Below, piece after piece: positions 34,593-42,513 of a stretch of 64,000 nt of DNA. The notes under the pieces were generated by a model. That model was given only the letters and a program-made list of their open reading frames with translations. It did not search any database and was not told where the DNA came from. A program made the position numbers and the translations under genes. Origin of the DNA: Mesorhizobium qingshengii (lineage in GTDB: Bacteria; Pseudomonadota; Alphaproteobacteria; Rhizobiales; Rhizobiaceae); contig NZ_JAPFQA010000007.1 of NCBI RefSeq assembly GCF_027563465.1, positions 124,001 through 188,000 of the forward strand, read 5' to 3'. How positions within the stretch are numbered: position 1 is the first letter of the stretch; every line of letters begins with the position of its first letter.

Positions 34593-34700
34593 TATCCCAT
34601 GGATCGAAGCTCGTATCCCAGGGATCGAAGCTCGTATCCCAGGGATCGAAGCTCGAAGCTCGTATCCCAGGGATCGAAAGTCGTATCCCGAAAACCGAAG
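34593..34700. repeat. 21-bp tandem repeat, about 4.8 units
   Basis: Units begin at 34593, 34614, 34635, 34663 and 34684 (partial). Each starts TATCCCAGGGATCGA and ends AAGCTCG; the third carries an extra 7-bp AAGCTCG, and the last unit is degenerate. It lies between degP and DUF2065, just after the small gene's stop, and codes for nothing likely. Possible slippage product; it may vary in copy number. Confidence 0.9.
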
Positions 34701-34710
34701 CCGGCCGCCT

Positions 34711-34899
34711 TCATCCGCCTCGCACCAGCCAGACGATGCCGACCCCGATGGCGATCGCCGCCAGCCCGGCGATCCGCAACGCGTTCTCGGGCATCGACAG
34801 CACTTCGGTGGCCAACTTCCTGGCAAGGCCGGGAAAGCCGCCATAGACCAGACCTTCTATCACGAGGACGAGGCCCATGGCGGCAAGAAAATCCTGCAC
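34711..34899 (-). CDS. DUF2065 small membrane protein (YjeT-like)
   Basis: 62 residues with two predicted membrane helices: LAAMGLVLVIEGLVYGGFPG and RIAGLAAIAIGVGIVWLV. This is the YjeT/DUF2065 family, almost always found after hflC in proteobacteria. Its role is unknown; a link to the HflKC-FtsH complex is inferred from gene order only. Its start lies seven bases past the hflC stop, with a short hairpin (ACCGGCCGTTACTGGCCGGT) spanning the junction. Confidence 0.88.
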   Translation of the reverse strand: MQDFLAAMGLVLVIEGLVYGGFPGLARKLATEVLSMPENALRIAGLAAIAIGVGIVWLVRGG

Positions 34900-34905
34900 C
34901 GGCCG

Positions 34906-35859
34906 TTACTGGCCGGTGCTGGGCTGTGCCGCCTGCGCAGCAGGTGCCGTCGGCGGCGAAGCCGGCTTCGCCGGTCCCTCCTTGCCGTCGGGATCGCGGA
35001 AGAAGCGGAAGAACTCCGAATTCGGCGACAGCACCATTGTCGTCCCGGTGTTGTCCAGCGCCGTGCCATAGGCATTCATCGACCGGTAGAAGTCGAAGAA
35101 GGCCGGATCGCGCTGATAGGCTCCCGCGAAGGTGGCGCTGCGCTGGGCTTCGCCCTCGCCACGCAGAATCTCGGACTCCTTTTGCGCCTCGGCGATGATC
35201 TCGACGACCTCGCGGTCGGCGCGAGCCCTGATACGCTGCGCCGCCTCGTTGCCGCGTGCCCTCAGCCGCTCGGCCTCCGCCAGGCGTTCGGCCTTCATGC
35301 GATCGAAGGTCTGCTGCGACACCTCGGCGGTGAGATCGGTCCTGCGGATGCGGACATCCTCGATCTGCAGGCCGAGCGACGTGGCGTCCGGCCGAAGCTG
35401 ATCGCGCACTTCGCGCATCATCACGGCGCGCTCTTCCGAGAGCGCCGCCTCGAAGTCGCGCAGGCCGTAGACGCGGCGCAAGGCAGCGTCGAGGCGTGTC
35501 CTGAGCCGCGCCTCGGCCAGTTCGATCTGGCCGGACACCGCGGCGCGGAAGACGCGCGGATCCGAGATGCGATAGGCGATGAAGGCATCGACCTCGTAGA
35601 ACTTGCCGCCCGACACCTGGACACGGATGTTGTCGAGGTCGAAGCGCAGCACCCGGTTCTCGATCAACTGCACCGTGTCTGCGTCGAAGAACGAGAACGG
35701 CGCCTTGAAGTAGATGCCGGGTTCGGTCTTGACGTCGACGATCTCGCCGAACCTGAGCACCAGCGCCTGCTGGCGCGCATTGACCACGAAGACCGACGAA
35801 TAGATCAGGAACAGGATGACAGCGGCGATGACGACGAAGATGGGAAGACGGTTGGCCAT
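34906..35859 (-). CDS. hflC: HflC, prohibitin-like modulator of FtsH
   Basis: 317 residues: one N-terminal membrane anchor (LPIFVVIAAVILFLIYSSVFVV) and a SPFH/PHB domain (RQQALVLRFGEIVD to about 180), then a long coiled coil rich in Arg/Glu/Ala and a Pro/Ala-rich tail. HflK and HflC form a cage around the FtsH protease in the inner membrane and change its substrate access. The ATG at 35859 overlaps the hflK stop as TGATG; a GTG three bases upstream also exists. Confidence 0.95.
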   Translation of the reverse strand: MANRLPIFVVIAAVILFLIYSSVFVVNARQQALVLRFGEIVDVKTEPGIYFKAPFSFFDADTVQLIENRVLRFDLDNIRVQVSGGKFYEVDAFIAYRISDPRVFRAAVSGQIELAEARLRTRLDAALRRVYGLRDFEAALSEERAVMMREVRDQLRPDATSLGLQIEDVRIRRTDLTAEVSQQTFDRMKAERLAEAERLRARGNEAAQRIRARADREVVEIIAEAQKESEILRGEGEAQRSATFAGAYQRDPAFFDFYRSMNAYGTALDNTGTTMVLSPNSEFFRFFRDPDGKEGPAKPASPPTAPAAQAAQPSTGQ

Positions 35860-36971
35860 CACTGGTTCCCTCCCGTAACGCCACCAAGGGCGGCTGGTGC
35901 CGGCGCTTTCTGTTGCAATGCCGGCAGTGGCAGATAGGGAACGACCCCTTGCCCGTTGCCTTGCTCGACGATCACCTTGTTCGAGTCCTTCAGCACCTTC
36001 TCCATGGTTTCCAGATAGAGGCGCTTGCGCGTCACGTCGGGCGCCTTGGCATATTCGTCATAGACGGAGATGAAGCGCTGGGCCTCGCCTTCGGCTTCCT
36101 GCACCACCCGGTTCTTGTAGGCGGCCGCGTCTTCGCGGACCTGTGCGGCCTCGCCGCGCGCCTGGCCGAGCTTCTGGTTGGAATACTGGTTGGCCTGCTC
36201 GACGAACTTGTCCTCGTCCTGTTCGGCGCGCTGCACCTCGTCGAACGCATCGGCGACTTCGCGCGGCGGTGCCGCGTCCTCGATCGAGATGGCGTTGACG
36301 TTGAGGCCAGCCTTGTAGCCGTCCAGTGTCGTCTGGATGATTTCGCGAACCGAAGCCGCGATGCCCTGGCGGTCATCGCGGAAGATGTCCTGCGCCGGCC
36401 TGCGGCCGACGGCTTCGCGCATGGCGCTTTCGGCAACCTGCCGCAGCATGCCGTCGGGATCGGACACGTCGAACAGATAGGCCCTGGGATCGGAGACCTG
36501 ATAGGCCACCGAGAACTGGACATTGACGATGTTCTGGTCGCCCGAGAGCATCAGGCCGTTGCCGCTGGTGTTGCCACCGCCAATGTCGACGAGCTGCTCG
36601 GAAATCTTGGCCGTCTCGACGGTTTCAAGCGGCCACCAATGGAAATGCAGGCCGGGCTGCGACAGCTCCGCCTTCGGCTTGCCGAAGCGCAATTCAACCG
36701 CGACCTCGTCGGGTTGCACGGTATAAACCGCCTGGAACGCCCACAGCACGACAAGGGCTGCCGCGATCAATCCGAACACGGCCGGGCTGGCGCCGCCGCC
36801 GCCCGGCAGAACGCGCCGCAGCCGATCCTGGCCGCGGCGAATGATGTCTTCGAGATCGGGAGGCGAGCCCTGCGGACCGCTCGGTCCCTTTGGTCCCTGC
36901 CCCCAGGGTCCCTGATTGTTGCCGCCGCCGCCCCACGGGCCGCCGCCGCCGCTCTTGTCGTTCCAGGGCAT
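35859..36971 (-). CDS. hflK: HflK, prohibitin-like modulator of FtsH
   Basis: 370 residues. The N-terminus is Gly/Pro/Trp-rich (PWNDKSGGGGPWGGGGNN), as usual for HflK, followed by a membrane segment (AVFGLIAAALVVLWAFQAVYTV), an SPFH domain with QPDEVAVELRFGK and a coiled coil ending at about 320. It forms the FtsH-regulating complex with HflC, encoded next. A 116-bp gap separates it from the atypical dihydrofolate reductase gene. In related genomes folA stands at this place, which fits the folA replacement proposed below. Confidence 0.95.
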   Translation of the reverse strand: MPWNDKSGGGGPWGGGGNNQGPWGQGPKGPSGPQGSPPDLEDIIRRGQDRLRRVLPGGGGASPAVFGLIAAALVVLWAFQAVYTVQPDEVAVELRFGKPKAELSQPGLHFHWWPLETVETAKISEQLVDIGGGNTSGNGLMLSGDQNIVNVQFSVAYQVSDPRAYLFDVSDPDGMLRQVAESAMREAVGRRPAQDIFRDDRQGIAASVREIIQTTLDGYKAGLNVNAISIEDAAPPREVADAFDEVQRAEQDEDKFVEQANQYSNQKLGQARGEAAQVREDAAAYKNRVVQEAEGEAQRFISVYDEYAKAPDVTRKRLYLETMEKVLKDSNKVIVEQGNGQGVVPYLPLPALQQKAPAPAALGGVTGGNQ

Positions 36972-37087
36972 GAATGTCCTTTCGCTTGGAATTCCCTCAA
37001 GCGCCGGTACTACGGCGCAAAAACCAGTGTTGTCCTTCTATAGGGACGCCACGCGGCGCTTTCAACGCGATCCGCTTCCTATTGACG

Positions 37088-37738
37088 TCAGAGGAGCGAC
37101 AATTGCTCTTCTTCGGCGGTATGCGTTTGCGCCGTGGCGATCATCGAGGAATATTTGTTTAAAAAGGAAGCCACTTGAGGGTCTGCACGCAAAAGGCGAT
37201 CTGTCGCCTCAAATCGATGCTCTGGTTTCAACCGCACCAAAGTGGTGATCCGAAACGGATAATCGTCCACATCAGATTTTACATACTCCTTTTCCTTGTA
37301 GTACCTCCATTGCTTCCTATCAAATTCCCAGTCAAATTTGGCATCGCCATTAATTCTTGCAAAGACCTCAGTTAAATAAACTTTATTGATATATTTACGA
37401 AATTCGCCATATATTCTTTCGCCGCCAATTACGAAAAATTGCTTTTGAAAATTGCAAATAGAATAAACGTCCGCCAGAAGAAGCGCCGTCTCAATATCTT
37501 TTGCCCACTTTATTCCACGAGCATCTTCCAAAGGGGTTCTAGAGAGCACAATATTTTCGCGTTTAGGAAGTGGCCGGCCAATCGACTCGAATGTACGCCT
37601 CCCCATAATTATGGCGTGCCCTTCAGTTCTTTTCCTGAAATGACGAAGATCTGTTGCCAGATGCCAAGGCAGCTTATTCTCGATTCCTATGACGTGATCG
37701 GGATAGCTCCTCGCCACGATCGATGTCGCAGAAGGCAT
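37088..37738 (-). CDS. folA: atypical, AT-rich dihydrofolate reductase
   Basis: 216 residues from ATG 37738 (TTG 37759 and GTG 37774 are also possible). Family marks: VIGIENKLPWHLATDLRHFRK with the catalytic-site W-H-L and Asp, IIMGRRTFESIGRPLPKRENIVLSR for NADPH, and FFVIGGERIYGEF. It reduces dihydrofolate to tetrahydrofolate. Coding region 37230-37740 is visibly AT-rich against its neighbours (poly-A/T runs, AAA/TTT codons), and the protein carries an extra tail of about 50 residues ending in SATAQTHTAEEEQLSLL. This looks like a horizontally acquired enzyme in the place of the native gene. Resistance to antifolates is possible but cannot be claimed. Confidence 0.82.
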   Translation of the reverse strand: MPSATSIVARSYPDHVIGIENKLPWHLATDLRHFRKRTEGHAIIMGRRTFESIGRPLPKRENIVLSRTPLEDARGIKWAKDIETALLLADVYSICNFQKQFFVIGGERIYGEFRKYINKVYLTEVFARINGDAKFDWEFDRKQWRYYKEKEYVKSDVDDYPFRITTLVRLKPEHRFEATDRLLRADPQVASFLNKYSSMIATAQTHTAEEEQLSLL

Positions 37739-37776
37739 TTGTAATTTATTCGCGACCAATCGCCCGCCTCCCACGC

Positions 37777-37935
37777 TCAGCAGTTGTAGGCTTGGGTAAA
37801 TGCCATCAACTTCGATGCGATCAGGCTTCTATGTCTTATCAAATCCAATTGCGCCAGTGACGAAGCGCCGCAACAAAAACAGTCCCGCCCGATGACGCCG
37901 TTCTCGGCGATGGCGACATAGATGGCGACGTGCAT
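37777..37935 (-). pseudogene. probable 5' remnant of the resident folA
   Basis: An open frame of 52 codons starts ATG 37935, overlapping the DUF4424 stop (TGATG). Its first 18 residues, MHVAIYVAIAENGVIGRD, match the usual rhizobial FolA start (VAIAENGVIGRD then G-LPW). After GRD the frame turns into unrelated AT-rich sequence (CFCCGASSLAQL...) and soon ends in TGA, just before the atypical DHFR. The resident folA has evidently lost everything after codon 18. Confidence 0.7.
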
Positions 37936-38951
37936 CAGTTGCCGTTCCCGCCATTCCTGTCCGACGGATCGAGGATCAGGATGTCGATGTCGTGCTCGGG
38001 ATAGAAATCGTCCGCGGTCATCTGGAAGGTCGTCGGCCCGATCTTCTTGACATTGTCGCCGCAGAACGAAACCAGGGCCTTCGGATTGCCTTTGTCGACG
38101 GTCAGCTTGAACTTGCCGATGCTGCCCGCCGCCCAGTTGCCACCAGTGGTCAGGATATAGGCAATGCGGCTTTCATAATATTTCGGATAGCCGTCGGGAT
38201 CGTCCTTGGCCGCCTTGCGCACGGCATTCTCGAACGTGCCATCCATGCAGTAGCGGGACTTGTAGGCGGCATACTGCCCCTGGAACTGGCCGTCATAGAA
38301 GAAGCTTATCGATGAAGTGGCGCCGACGCTCGGCTTGTAGCGGTGGGAGACGTGAACGTCCTTGTTGGCCGGAAAGGTTGAGCGCCACCAATAGGTCGAG
38401 CGCAATTGCCAGAACGGCACATAGGTGGATTTCATGCCGCTGCCGTCATCGGCGGTGTCCTCGATGATGATGCCGCGGTTGACCCAGTCGTCGGCCACCG
38501 CCTGCGGCAGCTTCGCCAGTGCCGCCTTGGCCGCGTCGCCGAACGGGTTGAACGGCACATTCTGCGCCTTCAGGTCGGCACCGATATCGATGCCGAGCGC
38601 GAACACCTTCTGCTCGAGCTGCGGCTTTGCCGCGACACCGTCGATCGTCACCTCGAAGCCGAGGAAATTGTCGCTCTGGTTTTCCGGGATCGCCGGCATC
38701 TCTTCGGGATCGCCCGAGATGTCAGGCATCGGGAAGGCGACGATCGCGTCGACATCCTTGTCGGTGTTGTTGTGGAAGACGTAGTCGACCGTCACCTTTT
38801 CCGGCGAGATGGTGAGGTCCTCGCTTTGCATCGCCACGGCATCGCTGCGCGACAGGATCAGGCCGCCGGTGCCGAGCTCCGCGATCGAATCATTGGCAAG
38901 CGCGGGCGTGGCGCACAGCGTCAGCGCGGCAATCAGGACGTGTCGAAACAT
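37935..38951 (-). CDS. exported DUF4424 protein
   Basis: 338 residues with a clear signal peptide (FRHVLIAALTLCATPALA). The mature protein reads as beta-rich (DLTISPEKVTVDYVFHNNTDKDVDAIVAFPMPD, shortened here), typical of DUF4424, whose function is unknown. ATG 38951 has GAGGGGGG upstream and begins the signal peptide; the longer frame is not used. Its stop overlaps the ATG of the folA remnant, so before the replacement both were translationally coupled. Probably periplasmic. Confidence 0.8.
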   Translation of the reverse strand: MFRHVLIAALTLCATPALANDSIAELGTGGLILSRSDAVAMQSEDLTISPEKVTVDYVFHNNTDKDVDAIVAFPMPDISGDPEEMPAIPENQSDNFLGFEVTIDGVAAKPQLEQKVFALGIDIGADLKAQNVPFNPFGDAAKAALAKLPQAVADDWVNRGIIIEDTADDGSGMKSTYVPFWQLRSTYWWRSTFPANKDVHVSHRYKPSVGATSSISFFYDGQFQGQYAAYKSRYCMDGTFENAVRKAAKDDPDGYPKYYESRIAYILTTGGNWAAGSIGKFKLTVDKGNPKALVSFCGDNVKKIGPTTFQMTADDFYPEHDIDILILDPSDRNGGNGN

Positions 38952-39092
38952 GGAAGCCCCCCTCGGCGACAATATCGGCATGACCCTAGCGGTTTCAATG
39001 TGGCGTTTCAAAGCCCTTCCACGCGCCTCAACGCTTGCCCACATGCCGCGCTTGTCTGGACACCGACGTTCCGATCGGGCAGGAGTCCGCGC

Positions 39093-39869
39093 ATGCGCAA
39101 GCTTCTCGTCATCGGCATCGGCGCCGGCAACCCCGACCACATGACCGTGCAGGCCATATCAGGCCTGAACCGTGCCGACGTGCTGTTCATCCCCGACAAG
39201 GGCGAGAAGAAGAACGATCTTGCCGGACTGCGGCGCCAGATCTGCGACCGCTTCGTCACCAACCCGAAATCACGCCGCGTCGAATTCGACGTCCCGGTAC
39301 GCGCCGAGCCGGCGCCCTCCTACCGCTCGACGGTCGACGACTGGCACGAAGCGATCGCCGCCATCTATGAGAGCCTGATCCGCGACGAGATTGCGGAGGA
39401 CGGCTGCGGCGCCTTCCTGATCTGGGGTGATCCTTCGCTTTACGACAGCGCGCTGCGCATCCTCGAGCGCGTGCGCCAGCGAGGCAATGTCGCCTTCGAG
39501 CTTGAAGTGATACCCGGCATCACCGCTGTCCAGGCGCTTGCCGCCAGCCACAAAACGGCGCTGAACCGCATCGGCGATTCCATCCTGATTACCACCGGCC
39601 GCAGGCTTGCCGAGGAGGGTTTGGCTGGCAATGCCGGCAGCACAGTCGTCATGCTGGATGGCAAATGCGCGTTCAACACGTTGGATGACAAGGATGTCGT
39701 CATCCATTGGGGCGCCTATCTCGGTACGCCGGACGAGATCATCATCTCCGGCCGCGTGGGCGATGTCGGCGCGAGGATCGAACAAACCCGCGAGGAAGCC
39801 CGCCGGCAAAAGGGCTGGATCATGGACACATATCTGCTGCGCAAGCCTGGCGGGCCCGAAGATATATAG
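39093..39869 (+). CDS. cobF: precorrin-6A synthase (deacetylating) CobF
   Basis: 258 residues, a SAM-dependent tetrapyrrole methylase. Start RKLLVIGIGAGNPDHMTVQAI carries the usual GxGxGxP region; FLIWGDPSLYDSALRIL and VIPGITAVQALAA are the typical methylase motifs. CobF methylates C-1 of precorrin-5 and removes the acetyl group, in aerobic cobalamin synthesis. ATG 39093 has AGGAG eight bases upstream. It is alone here; the other cob genes must be elsewhere, which is common for cobF in rhizobia. Confidence 0.95.
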   Translation: MRKLLVIGIGAGNPDHMTVQAISGLNRADVLFIPDKGEKKNDLAGLRRQICDRFVTNPKSRRVEFDVPVRAEPAPSYRSTVDDWHEAIAAIYESLIRDEIAEDGCGAFLIWGDPSLYDSALRILERVRQRGNVAFELEVIPGITAVQALAASHKTALNRIGDSILITTGRRLAEEGLAGNAGSTVVMLDGKCAFNTLDDKDVVIHWGAYLGTPDEIIISGRVGDVGARIEQTREEARRQKGWIMDTYLLRKPGGPEDI

Positions 39870-40201
39870 CCACTGGCCTGCAGTCGCCACGGCAAGCGGG
39901 TAACAAGACCGGCGAGACGGATTGGCAACCCGCAAGAGTTAGAAAAAACAGCGTTTTATGCTAATTTGATAATCAAGCACTGCCTGGCGGAGCCCATTCG
40001 CTTGGCGTATATCTCACATATTGACGTTAAATTCACAGAATTGTATGATCACTTGGCCGGTTCGAATCCTGCCGCTGTGTCATCGGCGGCCCGCAATCGG
40101 CAATGGCGGATCCCGGCGAGGATGATTTCCATGATGTTCAGCGCCACCCTTGTTCGGGATCAATTCGCAACGCGTACCGGCTCACGCTGAACGGGATTAT
40201 C
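39870..40201. other. 332-bp gap between cobF and the FGGY kinase
   Basis: Holds the promoter at 40014-40049 and about 150 bp of presumed 5' untranslated region. No gene that I can support. An open frame running 40103-40201 joins the kinase but has no ribosome site or domain content. A GGTTCGAATCC (40059-40069) resembles a tRNA T-loop but no tRNA is around it. Confidence 0.5.
40014..40049 (+). promoter_or_regulatory. sigma-70 promoter with TCACA repeats, kinase operon
   Basis: TTGACG (40021-40026), 17-bp spacer, TATGAT (40044-40049). TCACA occurs just upstream (40014) and inside the spacer in TTCACA (40032). The same layout recurs in front of the transporter operon at 44418-44455, so a shared operator for the DeoR protein encoded here is likely. 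Confidence 0.7.
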
Positions 40202-41740
40202 ATGTCCAGCCTCCTGCTTGGGATCGACAACGGCCTGACGGTGACGAAGGCAGTAATCTTCGATGCCGACGGCTCGCAATTGTCGGTGGCCAGGCGCCGC
40301 GTGCCGCAATCGATGCCGCATCCCCGCTGGGTGGAACGCGACATGCTGGGCCTCTGGCAGGCGACCGCCGAGGCGATCAGGGAAGCCATCGCCCTAAGCG
40401 GTCGGTCACCTGGCGACATCAAGGCCGTGGCGGCGACCGCGCATGGCGACGGGCTATATCTGCTCGACAGGAACCGCCTGCCGCTCGGCCCCGGAATCCT
40501 GTCGCTCGACAGCCGCGCGGGCGAGATCGTCGATGAATGGGCAAAGGGTTCGGTTTTTGCCGAAGCCCTCGCCCTGACCGGACAGGTTCCGCACGCTTCG
40601 GCGCCCTCGGCGATACTGGCCTGGCTGAAAAAGCATGCCCCGGAACGCTTCAGCCAGATCGGCCATATCGTCGGCTGCAAGGACTGGCTGCGCTTCTGCC
40701 TTACGGGCACCGTCGGCACCGATCTGACCGAGGCGAGCACCTCGTTCACCGACGTACGCACGCAAGCCTACGCGCCTGAGGCGATGCGCATCTTTGGCCT
40801 GGAAGAGCTGTTCGCGGCTTTGCCCCCGGTTGCGCGTTCGGCCGACATCGTCGGCTACGTCACCGCCGAAGCGGCCGCACTGGCAGGGCTTGCGGAAGGC
40901 ACCCCGGTTGCCTGCGGCCTGCATGATGTCACCGCCTCGGCGCTTGGCATCGGTGGCCACGAGGATGGCGTGGTCAGCATCGTCGCCGGTACCTACTCGA
41001 TCAACGAAGTGGTCTCCACCGAACCGCGTACCGACCCGCGCTGGTTCTGCCGCAACGCCATCGACCTCGGCCGCTGGAACAACATGTCGATCTCGCCGGC
41101 CTCGACGGCGAACTACGACTGGTTCCTCGACACGCTCTGCCGCGCCGAGCACGAAGAAGCCAAAAAGACCGGCGGCTCGATCCACGAGATACTGGCAGCG
41201 GAGATAGACACCGCGCTGAAGAAGCCGTCGACCTTGCTCTTCCACCCCTACCTGTTCGGTTCGCCCTACGGCAATGCCGCCAGCGCCAGCTTTGTCGGCT
41301 TGCGTGGCTGGCACGACCGCGGCGACATGCTGAAGGCAGTGCTGGAAGGCATCGCCTTCAACCACCGCGGCCATGTCGAAGCCCTGCGCGACGGCTTTGC
41401 CGTCCACGAGGTGCGGCTGACCGGCGGCGGCTCGCGCAATCCGGCCTTCGCGCAGATGTTCGCCGACGTGCTCAACGTGCCGGTCATCGTCACCTCGACC
41501 GACGAGGCGGCCGCCTACGGCGCCGCCCTTTGCGCCGGTGCGACAGTCGGCCTGTTCGCTTCGCCGCAGGAAGGCGCGGGCGCCACCTGCACGGTTAGCC
41601 GCGAATACCGCCCGGACCCGGTACGCAGCGCCGTCTTCGACGAGCGCTATTCCATCTATGGCCGCATTGCCGAACAGCTCAGGCCGAAATGGGCGGAAAT
41701 CGAAAGCCTTGCAAGGCAAGAAATGGGGGGCACAGCATGA
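40202..41740 (+). CDS. FGGY-family carbohydrate (polyol-type) kinase
   Basis: 512 residues. The N-terminal phosphate-binding start LLLGIDNGLTVTKAVIFDADG, a middle RAGEIVDEWA and C-terminal VRLTGGGSRNPAFAQMFADVLNVPV are the FGGY signatures. It phosphorylates a sugar or polyol with ATP after uptake. The next genes, a DeoR regulator and a GlpD-like dehydrogenase, suggest the product is a polyol phosphate, as in erythritol (eryA, eryB) or glycerol catabolism. The substrate itself is open. ATG 40202 begins the conserved domain; the stop overlaps the next start by 4 bp. Confidence 0.88.
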   Translation: MSSLLLGIDNGLTVTKAVIFDADGSQLSVARRRVPQSMPHPRWVERDMLGLWQATAEAIREAIALSGRSPGDIKAVAATAHGDGLYLLDRNRLPLGPGILSLDSRAGEIVDEWAKGSVFAEALALTGQVPHASAPSAILAWLKKHAPERFSQIGHIVGCKDWLRFCLTGTVGTDLTEASTSFTDVRTQAYAPEAMRIFGLEELFAALPPVARSADIVGYVTAEAAALAGLAEGTPVACGLHDVTASALGIGGHEDGVVSIVAGTYSINEVVSTEPRTDPRWFCRNAIDLGRWNNMSISPASTANYDWFLDTLCRAEHEEAKKTGGSIHEILAAEIDTALKKPSTLLFHPYLFGSPYGNAASASFVGLRGWHDRGDMLKAVLEGIAFNHRGHVEALRDGFAVHEVRLTGGGSRNPAFAQMFADVLNVPVIVTSTDEAAAYGAALCAGATVGLFASPQEGAGATCTVSREYRPDPVRSAVFDERYSIYGRIAEQLRPKWAEIESLARQEMGGTA

Positions 41741-42513
41741 TCAAGGCCGACGAACGGCGCGAAGAGATCGCCGAATACGTGATAAAGCTCGGCCAGGTGC
41801 GCATCGACGATCTGGTCGAGCATTTCGGCGTGTCGCGCATGACCATCCACCGGCACATCGACCAGCTGGCGCATCAAGGCGTGCTGCGCAAACTGCATGG
41901 CGCCGTCACCGTGCAGCCATCCGGCCTCTACGAAAGTGCCTTCCGCTACCGGGTGACGGTTGGGCGGGCGGAGAAGGACGCGCTGGCCCGCGCCGCGATG
42001 GACTATGTCGAGCCGGGACAGGCGGTAATCCTGGATGATTCGACCACGGCCAACGCCGTTGCGCCGCTGCTGCTCGAGGTCACGCCCCTGACCGTCATCA
42101 CCAACAGCGTGTCGACGGCTGCATTGCTGACCAATGTCGACGACATCGACTTCATCTGCCTCGGCGGCCAGTACCATCGCACCTACAACGCTTATATCGG
42201 CATCGTCTGCGAGAATGCGATCTCGCGCCTGCGCGCCAATCTCTTGATTTGCTCGGCCTCCGCGATCAGCGGCACCACGGCCTTCATCCAGGACCAGCAT
42301 GTGGTGCGGGTCAAGCAGGCGATGATGGCGGCGGCGATCAAGCGCATCCTTCTTGTCGACCATTCCAAGTTCGACAAGGTGGCTCTGCACGTGCTCGACG
42401 ACCTGATCAGCTTCGAGGCGGTCCTGGTCACCGACGGCATCAGCGACAAGCATGCGCAAAAGCTGGAGCAGGCCGGGGTACAGTTGCGCGTCGTCAAGAC
42501 GGCGAGGCCATGA
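41737..42513 (+). CDS. DeoR-family transcriptional regulator
   Basis: 258 residues. DeoR HTH near 5-60 (RREEIAEYVIKLGQVRIDDLVEHFGVSRMTIHRHIDQL, shortened here) and a DeoRC effector domain with the sugar-phosphate binding GQAVILDDSTTANAV and CLGGQYHRTYNAYIG. DeoR proteins usually repress catabolic operons until a phosphorylated sugar binds. It overlaps both neighbours by 4 bp and so is produced with the kinase and dehydrogenase. TCACA repeats at both promoters are its probable sites. It resembles EryR in position. Confidence 0.92.
   Translation: MIKADERREEIAEYVIKLGQVRIDDLVEHFGVSRMTIHRHIDQLAHQGVLRKLHGAVTVQPSGLYESAFRYRVTVGRAEKDALARAAMDYVEPGQAVILDDSTTANAVAPLLLEVTPLTVITNSVSTAALLTNVDDIDFICLGGQYHRTYNAYIGIVCENAISRLRANLLICSASAISGTTAFIQDQHVVRVKQAMMAAAIKRILLVDHSKFDKVALHVLDDLISFEAVLVTDGISDKHAQKLEQAGVQLRVVKTARP

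Noticed and set aside
38406..39092. Extension of cobF upstream to 38406
   Set aside because: It overlaps the DUF4424 gene on the other strand, and AGGAG precedes the ATG at 39093, which begins the methylase fold.
40055..40080. GGTTCGAATCC resembling a tRNA T-loop
   Set aside because: No D-arm, anticodon arm or acceptor stem lies upstream within 80 bp; the sequence falls in the 5' untranslated region of the kinase. It might be a tRNA fragment but cannot be supported.
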